This document shows positions 6,833-13,792 of a stretch of DNA of 13,792 nt, one piece after another. The stretch spans positions 1,085-14,876 of the forward strand of contig DBRE01000055.1 of NCBI GenBank assembly GCA_002305535.1. Direction: 5' to 3'. The notes beneath the pieces are model-generated. The model was not told where the DNA came from and did no database searches. It worked only from the letters and a program-made list of their open reading frames with translations. Origin of the DNA: Syntrophomonas sp. UBA1376 (GTDB lineage: Bacteria > Bacillota > Syntrophomonadia > Syntrophomonadales > Syntrophomonadaceae). The position numbers and the translations under genes are program-made. The stretch's first letter is position 1; each line of letters starts with the position of its first letter.

Positions 6833-7570
6833 CTATCCTTTCCGCTCTCTTTCCTCCACCAGCTTAATAAAGAGGGCTTCCAGGCTTCCGGCGTCCTTTT
6901 GCTGCTTGAGCTCAGCCGGGGGACCAAACGCTTCCATATTGCCCCGATACATAAAAGCCAGCAGATCACACCCATCGGCCTCATCCATGTAATGAGTGGT
7001 TAGAAATATGGTTACCCCCTGGGTGGTGAGGTGTTTGATTATATCCCAGAAGACCTTGCGTGAAAGGGGATCCACCCCGGCAGTAGGCTCATCCAGATAT
7101 AGTAGTTTGGGTCTGTGAATCAGTGCGCACCCCAAGGCCAAACGCTGTTTGAGCCCGCCCGACAGATTGCCGGCTAGAACCTTTTCGCGGCCTTCCAACT
7201 GTCCGAATTTGATCATCTCCTGTTTGCGGCAGTTTTCCTCTTTCGGGCTTAGGGAGTAGATCCGGGCAAAAAAGGACAGATTTTCATTAACGGTCAAATC
7301 TTCATAAAGGCTAAACTTCTGAGACATGTAGCCGATATTTTGCTTGACCATTTGCTTATGGGTGGCGATATTGTAACCTAAAATATAGGCACTTCCGCTT
7401 GTAGGAGGCCGAATACCGCACAGCATTCGTATAGTACTGGTTTTTCCGGATCCATTGGGGCCCAAATAGCCAAAAATTATACCCTTGGGTACGGTAAAAG
7501 AAATATTATTGACCGCTGTATAGTTTCCATAGCGAAGAGTTAGGTTCTCTACCTTAATCACTTCTGTCAC
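6833..7570 (-). CDS. ABC exporter ATP-binding protein
   Basis: A 245-residue ATPase that powers the adjoining permease. All signature elements are intact: Walker A GPNGSGKT (37-44), Q-loop Gln84 in YMSQKFSLYEDLT, ABC signature LSGGLKQR (136-143), Walker B LLYLDE (156-161) followed by PTAGVDP, and switch His193 in TTHYMDEAD. The length is that of a single nucleotide-binding domain, unlike the fused double ATPase of E. coli YhiH. The start is GTG at 7570 with GGAGG 6 bases before it. Both lie inside the 3' end of the membrane-fusion gene, with a 17-base overlap, so the two genes are probably translationally coupled. Confidence 0.95.
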   Translation of the reverse strand: MTEVIKVENLTLRYGNYTAVNNISFTVPKGIIFGYLGPNGSGKTSTIRMLCGIRPPTSGSAYILGYNIATHKQMVKQNIGYMSQKFSLYEDLTVNENLSFFARIYSLSPKEENCRKQEMIKFGQLEGREKVLAGNLSGGLKQRLALGCALIHRPKLLYLDEPTAGVDPLSRKVFWDIIKHLTTQGVTIFLTTHYMDEADGCDLLAFMYRGNMEAFGPPAELKQQKDAGSLEALFIKLVEERERKG

Positions 7571-8582
7571 TTTTATCCTCCGTTAAGCTGATCTTCACCG
7601 ACATCCCAGCGCGTAAAGGGGTATCCGGCGGCAGATCTATTTTTATGGGGAAAACCAAATTGCTATCTGGCGAGCCCTCTTGCAGCGATTTTGGCGAAAA
7701 CTCCGCTTTGTTGGAGATCCAAATGATGGTTCCGGTAAAATTTCGATCAGGAAAAGCTTCCGGGCATTTGATGCTAACCTTGCTTCCCTTCTGGATCTGG
7801 GCTAAACCACTTTCCTTTATGTAGGCATCGATCCACTTTTCTTCGGGAACACAGATCGTAAACAAGGCTCTTTCCGGAAAAATGACCTCACCGATTTCTA
7901 TATGCCGTTCACTGATCTCGCCACTAACCGGTGCTAGAATCTTGGCCTGTTTCAGCCGCTGGCTGGCCATTTTTTCAGCAATAGTGCTTTCTGCCAGCTC
8001 ACTTTCCAATACCTTCAAGGCTTCCTCAGAAGATTGGTTAGCTTCATTGAGTTTCTGTTCGGCTTCCTGGGTGACATCCAGGGTCTCATCCAGCATAGAT
8101 CGAGCCCTATTAATGTCATCTGTAGCACCGGGCACAGAATCCAAGGGGATCAACCCAGCCCGGGCCATCTCCGCCTTCTGATCCAACGCATCCCGGGTCT
8201 GTTCCAGCCCGATCTGGGCCATTTCCAGCACCGCCCTATCTCTTTCCAGTTCCACCGGATCAGTGACTAATGACATCGGCTGAGCTTCGCTTCTACTTTT
8301 TTCTATTTGAGCTGCAATTCGTTTGCGGCGCGATGAGGCTGCATCCAAGGCTAACCGTAGGTGGGTATCATCAGTTTCGACCAGGACTTGACCTTCCTCG
8401 ATTTCACTGCCCTGTTCACAGCAAACCTTGGTTACGGTGCCAATAATTCCTGAATAGACTTCCACTTCTCTCTGGCGTACGTAACCGGCTGAGAACAATT
8501 CGGGGGCAGGTTCTTCTCCGCAACCAGCCGTCCAAAAAACAGAAAATATCAGTAACGGAGTCAACCACCCTATACTGCGCAT
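7554..8582 (-). CDS. HlyD/YhiI-type membrane-fusion lipoprotein
   Basis: A 342-residue periplasmic-adaptor-type subunit for the ABC exporter encoded just downstream. The N-terminus is a lipoprotein signal: hydrophobic residues 8-18, then TAGC with the lipid-carrying Cys at 21. A lipoyl-like half follows at about 38-72 (GIIGTVTKVCCEQGSEIEEGQVLVETDD). A long helical coiled-coil hairpin spans about 75-213. The second lipoyl half is at about 214-245 (AKILAPVSGEISERHIEIGEVI), and a beta-barrel domain ends near LRAGMSVKISLTED. The order fits the HlyD/RND adaptor family. GGGAG lies upstream of the ATG at 8582. It is the first gene of the operon and divergent from the gene at 8911. Lipid-anchored adaptors also occur in single-membrane bacteria, so its presence does not prove an outer membrane. 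Confidence 0.9.
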   Translation of the reverse strand: MRSIGWLTPLLIFSVFWTAGCGEEPAPELFSAGYVRQREVEVYSGIIGTVTKVCCEQGSEIEEGQVLVETDDTHLRLALDAASSRRKRIAAQIEKSRSEAQPMSLVTDPVELERDRAVLEMAQIGLEQTRDALDQKAEMARAGLIPLDSVPGATDDINRARSMLDETLDVTQEAEQKLNEANQSSEEALKVLESELAESTIAEKMASQRLKQAKILAPVSGEISERHIEIGEVIFPERALFTICVPEEKWIDAYIKESGLAQIQKGSKVSIKCPEAFPDRNFTGTIIWISNKAEFSPKSLQEGSPDSNLVFPIKIDLPPDTPLRAGMSVKISLTEDKSDRSD

Positions 8583-8802
8583 GTTTGCTCTCCCAATGAA
8601 TGGTTATTCTTAGGCTTGTCTTAGTGATAATAGACTATATTCTTGGTTCCTTATGATTAGTACGAAAAAGCAAATTGATATGGTGAAAAACATCTACCAC
8701 TAAAGACAACATGGCTTACGCCGAAAATTTCGCTGGCTGCTCATTAAGATGATTGTCCCAACATAGAATAATAATGGTGCAAGTGGGAGCGCTAGTTGAA
8801 TG

Positions 8803-8835
8803 ACGCAAGTCAGGGGACGATCCCCTGACTTGCGT
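8803..8835. repeat. Perfect 15-bp inverted repeat with 3-base loop
   Basis: ACGCAAGTCAGGGGA (8803-8817), the loop CGA, then TCCCCTGACTTGCGT (8821-8835). The arms are perfectly complementary. The AAGTCAGGGGAC core resembles short repeated palindromes that I recall as common in Clostridia genomes, sometimes linked to IS200-like (REP-associated) transposases. No transposase is present here. No T run follows, so it is not a classical terminator. Confidence 0.7.
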
Positions 8836-8849
8836 GTATTCGCATGTTG

Positions 8850-8879
8850 TAGGGGCGACAGGGTCGTCGCCCTCTACGT
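8850..8879. repeat. Dispersed hairpin repeat, copy 1
   Basis: An imperfect stem: GTAGGGGCGAC (8850-8860), then a short AGGGTC loop, then GTCGCCCTCTAC. The core GGGGCGACAGGGT.GTCGCCC occurs again at 12668-12697 in an unrelated intergenic region. That marks it as a small dispersed repeat (REP/MITE-like). It begins 14 bases after the perfect inverted repeat. Confidence 0.7.
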
Positions 8880-8896
8880 AGCCAAGGCCATCAATG

Positions 8897-8903
8897 AAGG
8901 AGG
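8897..8903 (+). promoter_or_regulatory. Shine-Dalgarno deciding the GTG start at 8911
   Basis: AAGGAGG lies 7 bases before GTG. An in-frame ATG about 111 bases upstream would place the repeat DNA inside the coding region and has no such site. Confidence 0.75.
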
Positions 8904-8910
8904 GATCAAG

Positions 8911-10542
8911 GTGATAAGAAAAGTATCACTGGGTTTGCTAGCCATAACATTTATCATGCTAGGGGCATTCTTTCCGAGTGAGGCAGTTCAGGCGGAAAGT
9001 ATTGTGACCAAACCCCTTTTCCACCTGTCAAAAGTAAGAGGGGGAGAGTTCTATACCACCGACCTGGCCGAGAAAAAAGAGATGATCAGAGATCATGGTT
9101 ATGCGGATATGGGAGTAGCCTGTTATATTGTGGATCCAGAAATCGCTCAGCCTGATGGTATGCTGCCTTTTTACCGTTTAAAGTATACTGGCGACTACCA
9201 AGGGACAGTCTTCCATGAGTATTTGTACACCACTAGTCAGAACGAAGTTGACGATTATGTTGGCAAAAGCGGATGGAGTTTGGAAGGAACAGCAGGTTAT
9301 GTAATGGATAAGGATAGCAGTTTGGCCGGGACGGTTCCTCTGTATCGATGGTACTGCCCATCTGCTTATCACTGGCATGGATACTCCACCGACCTCCAGG
9401 ATACCTGGATCACAAAACTTCATCAGGGTGTCCAGTACGAAGGCATAGCCTGCCGGGTATGGGAGAAGGAATGTAGTCTGGATATTTCTCGCGGGGAATT
9501 GGAGGCTCCTTATGACTTAAAGGCCGTTAATTATAGCGAAGGAGTGCGATTGACATGGAAGAATCCCCGCAACCAAGCCACAGCTATATCCATAGAACGC
9601 AAGACCTCTGATCGTTCTTTCCGCAAAATTGCCACTGTAGGAGATAATGTTACCAGGTATACCGATGATTCGGTTTCACTAAATACTTCTTATACCTACC
9701 GGATTCGAGCATGGAGAGACGGGCAATCGTCCCCACCTTCCAACCAAGCCCGCGTTTATACAGATGATCATGAATTCAGGGATCGGTCTAATAAAAAACC
9801 ATCAGCCTATCGGAGAGGTGATGCTCCTACTAATCTTGAAGCCACGGTTCTTTCTTATTCCAAAATCAATCTGACTTGGGATCAGGGCGATTTCCCCGCT
9901 CTAGGTTACCGTGTCGAACGACGCAGCAACAGCGGTTCGTGGGTAACAGTTGCCAACGTAGGCTTTCGGACTAGAACCTTCACCGATTCCGGATTGAATA
10001 GATATACACGCTATCATTATCGGGTACAGGCGTATCATCTCTTGGGAGATTCTGATTATTCTGACGAAATCACGGTGTCTACAGCAAGTTATTATGCTAA
10101 ATCAGATGACGATTGGTGGTCATCTGACGAGTATTATTATGACAACCAATCAGTGGTCATCAAGTTGCAGGTGGGCAACAAAAAACACTCTGTGAACCAA
10201 GCCCTCAAGAATATGGATACGGCTCCTTTTATTAGCCAGGGACGCACCTTGGTTCCCATCAGATTCCTGGCTGAAGCCATCGGAGCCGAGGTCGACTGGA
10301 ATGATTACCAAAAGAAAGCGACCATATCCTATGATGGAGAGGTGATGGAATTATGGGTGGGACGCAACACGGCTCGGATCAACGGAGAGCGCTTTTCTAT
10401 CGATCCCTCCAACGCCCAGTTGACTCCCCTGATCAATAATGGGCGCATCATGCTGCCTTTGCGATTTATAACCGAAAATCTGGGGTTTGACGTTTATTGG
10501 GTGGAGCAATCAAAAGAAATTATTTTGACCTACCTTTATTAG
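8911..10542 (+). CDS. Exported protein: DUF5648-like repeats, two Fn3 domains and stalk domain
   Basis: A 543-residue exported protein, probably at the cell surface. Residues 1-28 form a signal peptide (IRKV, a hydrophobic core, then VQA). Residues 34-185 contain three repeats of about 45-55 residues, each with a P.[FY][HR] opening, an aromatic [FY]T/YST segment and a Gly-Ala/Ile-Ala-Cys/Gly-Tyr style ending. This resembles the DUF5648 repeat found in secreted hydrolases and adhesins. Two fibronectin III domains follow at about 198-284 and 304-392. A Tyr/Asp-rich linker (394-412) leads to the stalk ('copper amine oxidase N-terminal') domain at 414-543, with the hallmark GRTLVPIRFLAEAIGAEVDW and a second half MLPLRFITENLGFDVYW. 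No enzyme site is seen. The start is GTG at 8911, set by AAGGAGG and leading straight into the signal peptide. The C-terminal half is paralogous to the protein at 692-2437. Confidence 0.85.
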   Translation: MIRKVSLGLLAITFIMLGAFFPSEAVQAESIVTKPLFHLSKVRGGEFYTTDLAEKKEMIRDHGYADMGVACYIVDPEIAQPDGMLPFYRLKYTGDYQGTVFHEYLYTTSQNEVDDYVGKSGWSLEGTAGYVMDKDSSLAGTVPLYRWYCPSAYHWHGYSTDLQDTWITKLHQGVQYEGIACRVWEKECSLDISRGELEAPYDLKAVNYSEGVRLTWKNPRNQATAISIERKTSDRSFRKIATVGDNVTRYTDDSVSLNTSYTYRIRAWRDGQSSPPSNQARVYTDDHEFRDRSNKKPSAYRRGDAPTNLEATVLSYSKINLTWDQGDFPALGYRVERRSNSGSWVTVANVGFRTRTFTDSGLNRYTRYHYRVQAYHLLGDSDYSDEITVSTASYYAKSDDDWWSSDEYYYDNQSVVIKLQVGNKKHSVNQALKNMDTAPFISQGRTLVPIRFLAEAIGAEVDWNDYQKKATISYDGEVMELWVGRNTARINGERFSIDPSNAQLTPLINNGRIMLPLRFITENLGFDVYWVEQSKEIILTYLY

Positions 10543-10548
10543 AAGAAC

Positions 10549-10579
10549 AGGGGGGATGATATGAGTATCGCCCCCTTTT
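10549..10579 (+). terminator. Likely intrinsic terminator after the Fn3/stalk gene
   Basis: AGGGGG-GAT (10549-10557) pairs with ATC-CCCCCT (10567-10576, one bulged G at 10570) around a 9-base loop. TTTT follows at 10576-10579. It starts 7 bases after the stop codon. The T run is short, so termination may be partial. The rest of the gap up to 10677 is AT-rich and should hold the promoter of the next gene. Confidence 0.6.
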
Positions 10580-10677
10580 CCTTGCTGCCGGGAATTCGCC
10601 TCCCCTCTCTCCTCACTTTATACAGGAATTTGTTGGATTAATTAATATTAAATACTAAATTATAGGGGGAGAGGAAT

Positions 10678-12642
10678 ATGGCGATCAAAGCGCCGGAGAC
10701 CTACGTTTACCGGGGGCCACCCAACGATTTGCTTCATAATTTCATGCGCGACGTTCCCAGCACCGTTCACATGTTCTACAACACTGTGAAGTATTGCGGA
10801 CATCGTCCAGCGCAAAAGTATAAAATCGGCGATCGTTATGAGACCCTCACCTATCGGGAATTTGCAGAAAGGGTGGAGAACTTTGGCCAGGGGTTCATGG
10901 CCCTGGGGCTGGAAAAAGGAGTTCGTATTTCCATCATGGCACCCACCAATCCCATCTGGGACTGGTGCGATTACGGCGGACGAGCAGCCGGTTGCTCGGT
11001 GAATACCCTTTATCCCGACGACACCAGCGAAACCATCATCTACACTACCAACCACAGCGGCGTCAAGTGCATCTGTGTCCAGAATCAGGATTTACTGGAA
11101 AAGATCCTGAAAGTCTGGGATGATCTGCCCCAGGTGAAACACATCATCATCTTCGACAATGATTACACCAGCGACAAGGAAAACGTGCTCACCATGCAAC
11201 AACTCTGGGATCTAGGCGAAACATACAAAGCCAAGAACCCTAAAGCTTACACCGCCCGCTGGCAATCCCTGACCCAGGACGACCTATGCACGATTCTTTA
11301 TACCTCTGGCACCACCGGCCAGCAGAAGGGCTGCCCCCTCACCCACAAAAACGTTTTGAGCTCCACCCTGGGAGTCAGCCAGGTGGCATACTGGGGTGGC
11401 ACTCCGTTTACTTACGATGATGTGGTCTTTTCCATCTTGCCCACCAGCCACAACTGGAACCGCATCGACAACCACAGCGCCTGCATATCCTATGGCGGCC
11501 TGATCGGTTATGCTCAGGGGCCTCGCACCATCCTGCAGGACTTCCAGGAAATCAAGCCCACCTTTGTCATGTTGGTCGCTCGGCTTTGGGATCGTATCTG
11601 GAATGGAGTGGCTGCAGCCTTATGCTCCACCCCGGAAGGTAAGAACAAATTCGAATGGGCCATCAACATTGGGCGCAAAGTACTGGAGACCCGCATCGAT
11701 GAAAATGGTGTCATCGATTTGACCACCGACCCTACCCTTTATCTGGACGAAACCTTAAAGGAAGAGTTTCTAAGAGCCGATAAAGAAGTGTTCTCTGTGA
11801 TCCGCGGCGTATTCGGCGGACGCGTCAATAAAGCTTATTCCGGCGGTGCCCTTTTGCCTGCCGATCTGCAGAAAAACTACTGGGGCATGAATTTTCCCCT
11901 CTTGGATGGCTGGGGCCTCACCGAAACATCCTCCGGCATCAACATGGTTCAGGCCCGCTGTGTGCGCATCGGCTGGGAAGGGCCTCAGATGGCCGGCTCC
12001 AACACCGAAGTAATGCTGGATCCCGATGACAATGAGATCCTGGTACGGGGCGACAGCGTGATCAAGGAATATTACAACAATCCTGAGGACACCGCTGTCA
12101 GCTTCACCAAGGACGGTTGGTTCAGAACTGGTGACATCGGTGAAATCGACCACGGCTTCCTGCGCATCATCGATCGCAAGAAAGCCATCATCGTATTGGA
12201 TACCGGTAAAAACGTATCCCCGGCCTATATTGAGATGAAGTTTACCAACAACCCAGTGGTGGAGCAGATCCTGGTTTTAGGTGACAACCGTAAATACATC
12301 AGCGCCCTGATTGTACCCAGCTATGACAACATCATGCAGTTATTCCGCCAGAAAAACATCGCTTTTGATGAATCAAAACTGGTCTACGCTACCATCAACG
12401 GGATGGAGACCTGCGTGGAAGTGGGTGAGGATTTGGCTTACCACCCCGAAACTTATAAACTGGTGGACGAAGCCATTAAGCGGGTCAATGAAGATCTAGC
12501 CGATTACGCTGCCATCAAGCGATTCAAGATCATTCCCCGCAAGTTTACCGAAGAGCGGGGCGAGCTGACCCCCACTCTCAAAATCAAAAACCGGGTAGTC
12601 TTCGCCAATTACGCCAAAGAAATCGAAGAACTCTATGAATAA
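10678..12642 (+). CDS. Long-chain fatty-acid-CoA ligase (AMP-forming)
   Basis: A 654-residue acyl-adenylate-forming enzyme that activates a fatty acid with ATP and CoA to acyl-CoA, PPi and AMP, in the cytoplasm or at the membrane. Motifs in order are the P-loop YTSGTTGQQKGC (208-219), the adenylate-binding GWGLTET (411-417), RTGD (483-486), and the hinge DRKK (499-502) followed by the TGKN.SPAYIE motif. The length and the large insert before GWGLTE fit the long-chain (FadD15-like) group, not acetyl-CoA synthetase or NRPS domains. No carrier-protein domain is attached. AGGGGGAG lies 6 bases before the ATG at 10678. In a syntrophic fatty-acid oxidiser it would feed beta-oxidation, but no other beta-oxidation gene is in the window, so the pathway is inferred. 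The gene appears to be transcribed alone and converges on the next gene. Confidence 0.93.
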   Translation: MAIKAPETYVYRGPPNDLLHNFMRDVPSTVHMFYNTVKYCGHRPAQKYKIGDRYETLTYREFAERVENFGQGFMALGLEKGVRISIMAPTNPIWDWCDYGGRAAGCSVNTLYPDDTSETIIYTTNHSGVKCICVQNQDLLEKILKVWDDLPQVKHIIIFDNDYTSDKENVLTMQQLWDLGETYKAKNPKAYTARWQSLTQDDLCTILYTSGTTGQQKGCPLTHKNVLSSTLGVSQVAYWGGTPFTYDDVVFSILPTSHNWNRIDNHSACISYGGLIGYAQGPRTILQDFQEIKPTFVMLVARLWDRIWNGVAAALCSTPEGKNKFEWAINIGRKVLETRIDENGVIDLTTDPTLYLDETLKEEFLRADKEVFSVIRGVFGGRVNKAYSGGALLPADLQKNYWGMNFPLLDGWGLTETSSGINMVQARCVRIGWEGPQMAGSNTEVMLDPDDNEILVRGDSVIKEYYNNPEDTAVSFTKDGWFRTGDIGEIDHGFLRIIDRKKAIIVLDTGKNVSPAYIEMKFTNNPVVEQILVLGDNRKYISALIVPSYDNIMQLFRQKNIAFDESKLVYATINGMETCVEVGEDLAYHPETYKLVDEAIKRVNEDLADYAAIKRFKIIPRKFTEERGELTPTLKIKNRVVFANYAKEIEELYE

Positions 12643-12667
12643 GTAATGGGGGATTGTGTAGTATAAA

Positions 12668-12697
12668 GTGGGGGGCGACAGGGTTGTCGCCCCTTAC
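12668..12697. repeat. Dispersed hairpin repeat, copy 2
   Basis: Perfect arms GGGGCGAC (12672-12679) and GTCGCCCC (12686-12693) extend to 12 bp if G-U pairs are allowed (12668-12679 with 12686-12697). The loop is AGGGTT. It shares the GGGGCGACAGGGT.GTCGCCC core with 8850-8879. It lies between two convergent genes, 25 bases after the ligase stop and 15 bases beyond the end of the gltA-like gene, so it could terminate both. T runs are short on both sides. Confidence 0.7.
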
Positions 12698-12712
12698 GCA
12701 TCCGTTTGCATT

Positions 12713-13792
12713 CTATTTACTCTGTAAATACTCGTGTATAGCGCGGGCGGCTTTCTTGCCAGCACCCATAGCCAAAATGACCGTAGCTGCACCAGTCACT
12801 ATATCGCCACCGGCAAATACACCGGCTTTGGAGCAACGCCCCTCTTCATCGGTGACAATGTTCCCCCATTTATTAGTTTCCAGATCAGGTGTAGTCTGTT
12901 GCACAAGGGGGTTCGGGCCTTGCCCAATGGATATAATTACGGTATCTACTTTCATCTCGAACACATCACCTTTTATGGGTACAGGTCTTCTCCGACCTGA
13001 TTCATCAGGTTCTCCCAGTTCATAGCGCTGACAGATCATAGAGGTGACGCGTCCTTCTTCATTACCTTTGAATTCTATGGGACTAGTGAGGAGGTCAAAT
13101 ATAACTCCTTCTTCTTGAGCATGTTCTACTTCTTCAGCACGAGCAGGCAGCTCTTCCATGGTACGGCGATAAACAATATGGGCCTCTGCCCCCAAGCGCA
13201 AAGAAGTACGCGCTGCATCCATGGCTACGTTTCCTCCACCTATCACAGCTACCCGATCCCCTATACTAAGAGGGGTGAGATATTCCGGAAAAAGGTAAGC
13301 TTTCATCAGGTTATTGCGAGTGAGAAATTCATTGGCTGAATAAATGCCGTTTAAGTTTTCTCCAGGAACATTCATAAATAATGGCAAACCTGCTCCGGTG
13401 CCAATATATACTGCATCAAAGCCGTTTTCCAACAATTCATCGATACTACTAAGTTTCCCCACTACATGGTTGCATTCAATTTTCACACCTAAATCACAGA
13501 TGTTTTGTATTTCTCTGGCTACAATATCTTTGGGTAAGCGGAATTCGGGAATACCATATACCAAAACTCCACCGGGGGTGTGTAATGCTTCCATGATAGT
13601 GACCTCATAGCCTAAAGTAGCCAAGTTAGCAGCACAGGTCAATCCCGATGGGCCAGAGCCTACCACAGCTACTTTTTTACCGTTGCGGGGAGCCAGCCGA
13701 ACCGTTGTTACACCCTGGCCCAGTTCCCAATCGGCTACAAAACGTTCCAGTCTTCCGATAGCGACAGGTTCATTTTTCTTCCCCAGGGTACA
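12713..13792 (-). CDS. gltA: GltA/NfnB-type NAD(P)-linked flavoprotein, 5' end cut by window
   Basis: The C-terminal ~359 residues of a glutamate-synthase-small-subunit-type oxidoreductase. The reading frame runs off the window edge, so the N-terminal [4Fe-4S] domain is mostly missing; the visible part opens CTLGKKNEPVAIGRLERFVA. The FAD Rossmann motif is VAVVGSGPSGL, just after NGKK. The NAD(P) motif is GGGNVAMDAARTSLRLGA with VYRR following. The C-terminus has the FAD-contacting GVFAGGDIVTGAATVILAMG. In this family the protein is either the NADPH-dependent glutamate synthase small subunit/homomeric GltA, NfnB of the bifurcating NADH-ferredoxin:NADPH transhydrogenase, or sulfide dehydrogenase SudA. 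Sequence alone does not separate them here. An nfnA-like gene just upstream, beyond 13792, would favour NfnB. The GTG at 13666 is internal (it lies within KKVAVVGSG) and is not the start. Confidence 0.9.
   Translation of the reverse strand, partial: CTLGKKNEPVAIGRLERFVADWELGQGVTTVRLAPRNGKKVAVVGSGPSGLTCAANLATLGYEVTIMEALHTPGGVLVYGIPEFRLPKDIVAREIQNICDLGVKIECNHVVGKLSSIDELLENGFDAVYIGTGAGLPLFMNVPGENLNGIYSANEFLTRNNLMKAYLFPEYLTPLSIGDRVAVIGGGNVAMDAARTSLRLGAEAHIVYRRTMEELPARAEEVEHAQEEGVIFDLLTSPIEFKGNEEGRVTSMICQRYELGEPDESGRRRPVPIKGDVFEMKVDTVIISIGQGPNPLVQQTTPDLETNKWGNIVTDEEGRCSKAGVFAGGDIVTGAATVILAMGAGKKAARAIHEYLQSK

Larger units (their letters stand above)
8583..8910. other. Divergent intergenic region with two inverted repeats
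   Basis: This 328-base stretch separates the exporter operon (minus) from the Fn3 protein gene (plus). It should hold promoters for both. On the plus strand, TTAAGA (8744-8749) and AATAAT (8767-8772) are 17 bases apart, a weak candidate promoter that would give a leader of about 130 bases. Two inverted repeats lie in that leader and are listed separately. No clear promoter was found for the minus strand, and no small gene is supported. Confidence 0.4.

Noticed and set aside
8800..8910. Upstream in-frame extension of the Fn3/stalk gene
   Set aside because: It would translate two palindromic repeats. The GTG at 8911 has an ideal Shine-Dalgarno and leads directly into a signal peptide.
692..10542. 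Copper amine oxidase activity for the two stalk-domain proteins
   Set aside because: Only the N-terminal-type stalk domain is present; the catalytic topaquinone domain and copper ligands are absent.
10561..10641. 26-codon open frame with an upstream G-rich stretch (AGGGGGG...ATG)
   Set aside because: The G-rich stretch is one arm of the terminator hairpin after the Fn3/stalk gene, and the peptide has no recognisable feature.
10633..10661. TTGGAT and TAAATT, 17 bases apart, as promoter of the acyl-CoA ligase
   Set aside because: Transcription would start within the ribosome site at about 10668, leaving no usable leader.
10678..12642. Adenylation enzyme as part of a nonribosomal peptide or polyketide pathway
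   Set aside because: The length and the motif pattern fit stand-alone long-chain acyl-CoA ligases, and no carrier or condensation domain is present nearby.
12734..13610. Plus-strand open frames opposite the gltA-like gene
   Set aside because: They are antisense to a well-supported FAD/NAD(P) protein and show no family motif.

Overview
The window looks like a chromosomal piece of an anaerobic Firmicute of the Clostridia type, perhaps Syntrophomonas-like. That placement is inference. It rests on S-layer homology (SLH) repeats, two secreted fibronectin-III/'copper amine oxidase N-terminal' stalk proteins, strong AGGAGG ribosome sites with many TTG and GTG starts, a long-chain acyl-CoA synthetase and a GltA/NfnB-type flavoprotein. 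Most of the window encodes the cell envelope and secretion. The last third is metabolic.

Region 1 (124-5438, minus strand) is a run of five genes, read from 5438 downward. It starts with a secreted DUF6230-like protein. A polytopic membrane protein follows, whose last ~100 residues resemble DUF6114. Next is a second exported protein with a Thr/Pro/Glu-rich linker and a C-terminal domain that appears to be a diverged copy of the DUF6230-like fold. Then come a four-Fn3 plus stalk-domain exported protein and a short SLH protein. Four of the five starts are best placed at TTG codons behind strong Shine-Dalgarno sequences. A G/C-rich hairpin separates the first gene from the second. The DUF6230/DUF6114 pairing is known to me mainly from actinomycetes, where its function is unknown. 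Finding it here with a second paralogue and with surface-layer proteins is the most interesting part of the window.

Region 2 (5684-8582, minus strand) is a compact exporter operon: a lipoprotein membrane-fusion protein (HlyD/YhiI type), an ABC ATPase and one ABC-2 permease. The first two genes overlap and the third follows after 9 bases. It sits directly upstream of Region 1 on the same strand, with a gap of about 245 bases.

Region 3 (8583-10579) starts with a 328-base divergent intergenic stretch. It holds a perfect 15-bp inverted repeat and a copy of a dispersed hairpin repeat. An exported protein follows on the plus strand, with three DUF5648-like repeats, two Fn3 domains and a stalk domain. 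Its C-terminal half is paralogous to that of the Fn3 protein in Region 1. A hairpin resembling an intrinsic terminator follows it.

Region 4 (10678-13792) has a long-chain fatty-acid-CoA ligase on the plus strand, converging on a gltA-like oxidoreductase on the minus strand that is cut by the window edge. A second copy of the dispersed hairpin repeat lies between their 3' ends. No rRNA, tRNA, CRISPR array or complete insertion sequence was seen. Domain assignments rest on motif recognition by eye, without database searches.
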